Notes under the pieces: model-generated | Told to the model about the DNA's origin: nothing | The model's input: the letters and a program-made list of their open reading frames with translations, nothing else | Databases searched by the model: none | Part shown: piece after piece, positions 12,124-15,815 of the stretch | Position numbering within the stretch: the stretch's first letter is position 1 | Layout: every line of letters begins with the position of its first letter | Made by a program: the position numbers and the translations under genes | Source of the DNA: CAYJLC01 sp964370735 | GTDB lineage: Bacteria; Bacillota; Clostridia; Oscillospirales; Butyricicoccaceae | NCBI GenBank assembly: GCA_964370735.1 | Contig: CAYJLC010000044.1 | Location: 1 to 15,815, forward strand | Length of the DNA stretch: 15,815 nucleotides | Direction of reading: 5' to 3'

Positions 12124-14475
12124 ATGAAAGTAATGAAACGCAATGGCAGCATTGTCGACTTTGAGGCAAATAAAATTAAAATTGCCATCGAAAATGCTAT
12201 GCGTGACACAAGAATTGGCTGTGATTCTTATCTTGCCGAAATGATTTCTTTAGAAATCCAAAACGAAATCGAAAGTTTCGAGAAAATTTGCGATGTTGAA
12301 AAATTGCAAGATATGGTTGAGGATTCTTTAATGGCAAGTAGCAGAAAAGACGCTGCAAAACGCTTTATAATCTACCGTCACGAGCGTGATAAAACGCGTG
12401 ATACAAGAAAAAGTAAGGATGGACGCATAATTTCTGACGAATTTGCAAGCAATTATAAGCATACAGCTTCTCCTATGTCGCAACTGGGCAATTTTGTTTA
12501 TTACAGAACTTATTCTCGTTGGCTGCAAGAAGAAATGCGTCGTGAAAACTGGTGGGAAACTGTTCGTCGTTCTGTTGAATATAATTGTAGCTTAGTTCCG
12601 ACTGCAAAAGGCGAGGCAGAAAAATTATACGACAATGTTTTTAATTTAAAACAGTTTTTATCGGGCAGAACTTTTTGGGTTGGGAGCACAGATGTTTCGA
12701 AATACTACCCAATGTCAAATTACAACTGTTCTTTTCAAATTATAGATAATTTTGACGCATTTCGTGATGTTTTCTACCTATTAATGGTAGGTTCTGGCGT
12801 TGGAATTAGAATTTTAAAGTCAGATGTTGTAAAATTACCTAAAATTCGTACCGATATTGAACTAATCCACGAAGCATATACTCCTGTTTCTAAGCAACTT
12901 CGTCAAGATTCAACTGCTGTGCATTTCACTGGAAATGACACTGTGAAAATTACGATTGGAGATAGCAAAGAGGGCTGGGTGCAATCGCTAGATTACTTCT
13001 TAAAAGTTCTTTATAGCACTGAATATCGTAAAATAAATACGATTATCATTAATTATGACCACGTTCGTGAAAAAGGCGAAAAATTAAAGACTTTCGGTGG
13101 TACGGCGTCTGGTCATCATTCTATGAAGAGTATGTTTTCAAAAATATATAAAATTGTTAAGCGTGCTTGCAATCGTTCTGCAACAGATATTGGTAAACTA
13201 AAACCAATCGACTGCCTTGATATTGCAAATATTATTGGAGAAAACGTTGTTGTCGGTGGGGTTAGACGAACTGCTGAAATCGCTTTAATTGACCAAGATG
13301 ACAAAGAATGTGTACAAGCTAAAAGCAATTTATATAAAAAAGTTGATGAAAAATGGATTATTGACAACGAAATCGCTCATCGTCAAATGTCGAATAACTC
13401 AATTTATTATCGTGAAAAACCTTCTCGTGAACAACTTCATTGGCATTTAGAGCAAATGCGTTATTCGGGTGAACCTGGCTGGGTAAATGAAGTTGCTGGC
13501 GCAAAGCGTCGCCCTAATTTCAATGGTGTTAACCCTTGTGCTGAAATACTTTTAGATTCAAAAGGTCTTTGCAATTTAACTACAATCAACTGTATGGCGT
13601 TCGTGAATGATGATGGCACGCTGAACAAAGAGGAGTTATTCGAAGCTCAAAGACTATCAGCGCGTGCGGGTTATAGAATGACTTGTACCGAGCTTGAAAT
13701 TCCATCTTGGAACCAAACTCAACAACGCGATAAATTGCTAGGTTGCTCAATTACTGGCTGGCAAGATATGGTGAACTTCGCTGGACTTTCTAATGAAGAA
13801 CAAATTGATTTACTTTGCGAACTCAAAACTGTCGCAAGAACGGCTGCCGAAGATTATGCACACGAACTAGGAATGGAAAAGCCACTTTTAGTTACAACTG
13901 TTAAACCAGAGGGCACACTTTCGCTCCTTCCAGTTGTTTCTAGTGGTGTTCACTTCAATCACGCACCGTATTATATAAGACGTATCAGAATTTCAGCAGG
14001 TGACCCTTTAGTAAAAGTTTGCGAAGAATTAGATTACCCTGTTTTCCCAGAAGTAGGTCAAACAATGGAAGATGCAACGACAAAAGTTGTCGAATTCCCT
14101 GTTAAAGCGCCGATGGGTAAGGTTAAAAAAGACGTTTCGGCTATTGAACAACTTGAAATTTATAAGATGTTTATGACTCATTACGTTGAGCATAACTGTT
14201 CTATCACCGTTCACGTTAGAGAACACGAGTGGCACGATGTCGAAAAATGGGTTTATGAAAATTGGGACGATACCGTTGCACTTTCTTTCTTATCTTATGA
14301 CGATAATTTCTACGATTTACTTCCTTATGAAGAGATTTCAGAAGAAGAATACTATAAACGCGCAGAAAAAATGAATAAATTTGTTCCTTCGCTAATTTCT
14401 AAGTATGAAAAAGAAGAAGTTTTATATGATATTGGTAACGAAGGTTGCGAAGGTGGCGTTTGTCCGATAAGATAA
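12124..14475 (+). CDS. nrdJ: Adenosylcobalamin-dependent ribonucleoside-triphosphate reductase (class II)
   Basis: A 783-residue enzyme that makes deoxyribonucleotides using coenzyme B12, independent of oxygen. An N-terminal ATP-cone (about 1-90, MKVMKRNGSIVDFEANKIKIAIENAM) is followed by the ten-stranded barrel. Cys202 (SNYNCSF) and Cys483 (GLCNLTT) would form the reducible pair. NPCAE (470-474) holds the finger-loop thiyl Cys472 with Asn470 and Glu474. The C-terminal CEGGVC (Cys775, Cys780) is the swinging redox pair. The spacing of 11 between Cys472 and Cys483, and the CxxxxC tail, equal those of the monomeric Lactobacillus leichmannii enzyme (Cys408, 419, 731, 736, from memory), so a monomeric NTP-type enzyme is likely. 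It is co-transcribed with a small Cys-rich protein 10 bases downstream. No class I or III reductase is in the window. Confidence 0.96.
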   Translation: MKVMKRNGSIVDFEANKIKIAIENAMRDTRIGCDSYLAEMISLEIQNEIESFEKICDVEKLQDMVEDSLMASSRKDAAKRFIIYRHERDKTRDTRKSKDGRIISDEFASNYKHTASPMSQLGNFVYYRTYSRWLQEEMRRENWWETVRRSVEYNCSLVPTAKGEAEKLYDNVFNLKQFLSGRTFWVGSTDVSKYYPMSNYNCSFQIIDNFDAFRDVFYLLMVGSGVGIRILKSDVVKLPKIRTDIELIHEAYTPVSKQLRQDSTAVHFTGNDTVKITIGDSKEGWVQSLDYFLKVLYSTEYRKINTIIINYDHVREKGEKLKTFGGTASGHHSMKSMFSKIYKIVKRACNRSATDIGKLKPIDCLDIANIIGENVVVGGVRRTAEIALIDQDDKECVQAKSNLYKKVDEKWIIDNEIAHRQMSNNSIYYREKPSREQLHWHLEQMRYSGEPGWVNEVAGAKRRPNFNGVNPCAEILLDSKGLCNLTTINCMAFVNDDGTLNKEELFEAQRLSARAGYRMTCTELEIPSWNQTQQRDKLLGCSITGWQDMVNFAGLSNEEQIDLLCELKTVARTAAEDYAHELGMEKPLLVTTVKPEGTLSLLPVVSSGVHFNHAPYYIRRIRISAGDPLVKVCEELDYPVFPEVGQTMEDATTKVVEFPVKAPMGKVKKDVSAIEQLEIYKMFMTHYVEHNCSITVHVREHEWHDVEKWVYENWDDTVALSFLSYDDNFYDLLPYEEISEEEYYKRAEKMNKFVPSLISKYEKEEVLYDIGNEGCEGGVCPIR

Positions 14476-14485
14476 TGGAGGCTTT

Positions 14486-14764
14486 ATGAGTTTTAAATGG
14501 AAAGGTAAGAATTTTTCATTTTATACCAACACGAAATGCGAGTATTTTCCTTGCCATAAAACCGATAATATCGATGAGTTTAACTGCCTTTTCTGCTATT
14601 GCCCACTTTATGCTCTCGGAAAAAACTGTGGTGGAAACCCTAAATTTACGGAGAACGGTATAAAGGATTGCAGTGATTGTATGTTGCCTCATGGAAAATT
14701 TAGTTTTGGGCAAATAAATGATAAATTTATGGAAATTGTCGAAATTACAAGAAAAAGTCTATAA
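14486..14764 (+). CDS. Cysteine-rich small domain protein, probable metal-binding
   Basis: A 92-residue protein with eight cysteines and nearby histidines: Cys18, Cys23-His24, Cys34, Cys37, Cys39, Cys48, Cys62, Cys65 and His69. The blocks FNCLFCYCPLYALG and GIKDCSDCMLPH match the 'cysteine-rich small domain' family as I recall it, which is common in anaerobic archaea and Clostridia and has no settled function. The pattern suggests one or two zinc or iron-sulfur sites. The GGAGG site at 14477-14481 directly follows the nrdJ stop, with 10 bases between genes and one terminator after both, so it is an operon partner of the B12-dependent reductase. I recall relatives near or fused to cobalamin genes, but have not checked this. 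The specific role is unknown. Confidence 0.85.
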   Translation: MSFKWKGKNFSFYTNTKCEYFPCHKTDNIDEFNCLFCYCPLYALGKNCGGNPKFTENGIKDCSDCMLPHGKFSFGQINDKFMEIVEITRKSL

Positions 14765-14770
14765 ATATTA

Positions 14771-14806
14771 ACAAACTACCTAATTTTCTAGGTAGTTTGT
14801 CCTTTT
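14771..14806 (+). terminator. Rho-independent terminator of the nrdJ operon
   Basis: ACAAACTACCTA (14771-14782) and TAGGTAGTTTGT (14789-14800) form a perfect 12-bp stem with a 6-base loop, followed by CCTTTTT. It begins 6 bases after the stop of the Cys-rich gene. Confidence 0.93.
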
Positions 14807-14817
14807 TGCAAATTTAA

Positions 14818-14846
14818 TTGACATTTTTTTGTATTCATTGTATAAT
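14818..14846 (+). promoter_or_regulatory. Consensus sigma-A promoter for the stalk-domain protein gene
   Basis: TTGACA (14818-14823) and TATAAT (14841-14846), both perfect consensus hexamers at 17-base spacing, and AGGAGG (14860-14865) 5 bases before ATG 14871. This is the strongest promoter by eye in the window, suggesting high constitutive expression. Confidence 0.93.
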
Positions 14847-14870
14847 TAATTTATAGAGCAGGAGGTTTTT

Positions 14871-15521
14871 ATGAGAAAATTTATACTAGGTTCGCTATTG
14901 TCAATAACTATTTTTAGCCTTGGTGTTGTTGCGAGCGATAATATAACAGAAATCATTGCGCAATTGCGTCCTGATATCAAAATTTATGTCGATAATGAAA
15001 TAACACACTTCGAAAATGCAAATGGTGATGATGTATATCCTATTTTATACAATGGTACCACCTATTTACCTGTGCGTTCTGCTGGTGAAATGATGGGCAA
15101 AGACGTTTTATGGAATGCAGATACAAATAGCATTTATCTAAATGAGCCTGGACTCAGTTCATCTACTGTGATTTATGACAAGGATAATGTTAAAATCACG
15201 TTTTTAGGGTTAGTTCCTAATGAAAAATCGACAGTTTTAAAAGGTTACAACGCGAATTTGCTTATCGAGAATAATTCAGATATCGATCTTAAAATCTACA
15301 TTACCGATTTTGAAATAAATGGCTTTATAGCCGATCCACTTTTCACTTCCGATGTTAAATCAAATTCAACAGCTTATGATGAGATAACCATCGCAGAAGA
15401 TCAGCTTACAAAAAATAGTTTAAAAGAAATCGAAAATTTCACAGTGAATTTTAATTTTGTTAATTCGTCTGATATTTTTGACGGAACAAATTCTGGTGAT
15501 ATTCTAGTTCAAGTTAATTAA
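14871..15521 (+). CDS. Exported protein with copper-amine-oxidase-N-like (stalk) domain
   Basis: A 216-residue secreted protein. A signal peptide (about 1-21: basic RK, hydrophobic core, cleavage likely after VVA) is followed by a short domain, about 33-92, with IKIYVDNEI and the hallmark GTTYLPVRSAGEMMGKDVLWN of the CuAO N1 or 'stalk' family. This domain is very common on clostridial exported proteins and is not an enzyme. The remaining residues (about 98-216, with VKITFLGL, NANLLIENNSDIDLKIYITDFEING and a VNFNFVNSSD tail) look like a beta-sandwich similar to DUF4352-type extracellular domains. It has its own strong promoter and a terminator about 75 bases on, so it is monocistronic. Function is unknown; the promoter suggests an abundant envelope or secreted protein. 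Confidence 0.88.
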   Translation: MRKFILGSLLSITIFSLGVVASDNITEIIAQLRPDIKIYVDNEITHFENANGDDVYPILYNGTTYLPVRSAGEMMGKDVLWNADTNSIYLNEPGLSSSTVIYDKDNVKITFLGLVPNEKSTVLKGYNANLLIENNSDIDLKIYITDFEINGFIADPLFTSDVKSNSTAYDEITIAEDQLTKNSLKEIENFTVNFNFVNSSDIFDGTNSGDILVQVN

Positions 15522-15525
15522 ATCA

Positions 15526-15581
15526 AAAAACCCGTCAAATACGGATACCAGTAAAGAAACATTCTGACCATGGGGTCAAAT
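15526..15581 (+). other. Non-coding stretch with a degraded terminator half and short repeats
   Basis: An A run and CCCGT (15531-15535) are answered by ACGG (15541-15544), but no GTTTTTT follows, so this looks like a terminator whose 3' half has been lost. GTCAAAT occurs twice as a direct repeat (15534-15540 and 15575-15581), and GACC-ATGG-GGTC forms a small hairpin (15566-15577). It may be a scar of an insertion or rearrangement; nothing coding is seen. Confidence 0.35.
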
Positions 15582-15596
15582 CAAACTGAATACAAT

Positions 15597-15641
15597 AAAA
15601 TCATCACCGACATTTATTTTAAAGTTGGTGATGATTTTTTT
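15597..15641. terminator. Terminator between the stalk-domain gene and the AraC-family gene, probably bidirectional
   Basis: AAAATCATCACC (15597-15608) and GGTGATGATTTT (15627-15638) form a 12-bp stem with an 18-base loop that can itself pair in part, followed by a T tract on the + strand. On the minus strand the stem is followed by TTTTATTG, so it could also end the AraC-type transcript, whose stop is about 45 bases away. Confidence 0.85.
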
Positions 15642-15684
15642 ATCACGAAATAATAATTATTATAATTGCAAGTTTACTATACAT

Positions 15685-15815
15685 TCACAGAATAAATGGT
15701 TGAAAAAATTCAATTTCTTTATCATTTCCACGATATAATTCGATAAACTCTGTCGGCGACAATTTAAAATAACTCTTAAAGTGCTTTGAAAAATAAAGTG
15801 GGTCTAAATATCCTA
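15685..15815 (-). CDS. AraC-family transcriptional regulator, C-terminal fragment (runs off the window)
   Basis: The minus strand is open from the window edge to a TGA at 15687-15685 and encodes GYLDPLYFSKHFKSYFKLSP followed by TEFIELYR and a short tail. This is the second helix-turn-helix signature of AraC/XylS regulators (typical form GYxDxxYFSxxFKxxxGxSPxEYR). The N-terminal effector domain lies beyond the window, so the inducer cannot be guessed. It is convergent with the stalk-domain gene. Confidence 0.9.
   Translation of the reverse strand, partial: GYLDPLYFSKHFKSYFKLSPTEFIELYRGNDKEIEFFQPFIL

Overview
This is an AT-rich chromosomal window from an endospore-forming, low-GC Gram-positive bacterium, most likely a member of class Clostridia. 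The grounds are the gene content (SpoIIID, SpmA, SpmB, a DnaD-type primosome protein with a DnaI-like loader, YmdB), strong AGGAGG ribosome-binding sites, sigma-A-like promoters and short U-tailed terminators. A B12-dependent (class II) ribonucleotide reductase fits an anaerobic or oxygen-fluctuating life. No transposase, phage gene, CRISPR array or rRNA was found. Most of the window is core chromosome, with accessory-looking genes at the edges.

Left edge (1-2125, + strand): the 3' end of a tRNA with encoded CCA and its terminator; a lipoprotein of unknown function whose promoter is preceded by four phased TTAAG repeats; and a two-domain methionine sulfoxide reductase (MsrAB) with an N-terminal export or anchor segment and a second, internal ribosome-binding site and ATG. 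A terminator that looks bidirectional closes this part.

Minus-strand block (6691 down to 2152): a short SRP RNA, then dnaX, ybaB, recR, a dCTP deaminase gene, a free-methionine-R-sulfoxide reductase and a membrane-anchored metallophosphoesterase. Gaps between the coding genes are 0-14 bases, so this looks like one operon for replication and repair, nucleotide supply and oxidative-damage repair. MsrAB and the free-Met reductase lie within 1 kb of each other and together cover oxidised methionine in protein and as free amino acid.

Plus-strand block (6750-10509): starting from a promoter back-to-back with the SRP RNA promoter come a DnaD-domain protein, a DnaI/DnaC-like helicase loader with altered Walker A and Walker B motifs, the YmdB phosphodiesterase and the tRNA 2-thiouridylase MnmA, all overlapping or one base apart. 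It runs head-on, with an 11-base overlap and no visible terminator, into a minus-strand sporulation operon spoIIID-spmA-spmB (11855 down to 10499).

Right edge (12055-15815): nrdJ (class II ribonucleotide reductase) with an inverted repeat over its promoter, a small cysteine-rich protein in the same operon, an exported copper-amine-oxidase-N-like domain protein under a near-perfect promoter, a short non-coding stretch with a degraded-looking terminator half, a real terminator, and the 3' end of an AraC-family regulator on the minus strand.

No completely new multigene system is evident. The leads most worth checking are the phased TTAAG array, the dual-start MsrAB, the nrdJ promoter repeat with its cysteine-rich partner gene, the spoIIID-spmAB operon, and the altered ATPase motifs of the helicase loader.
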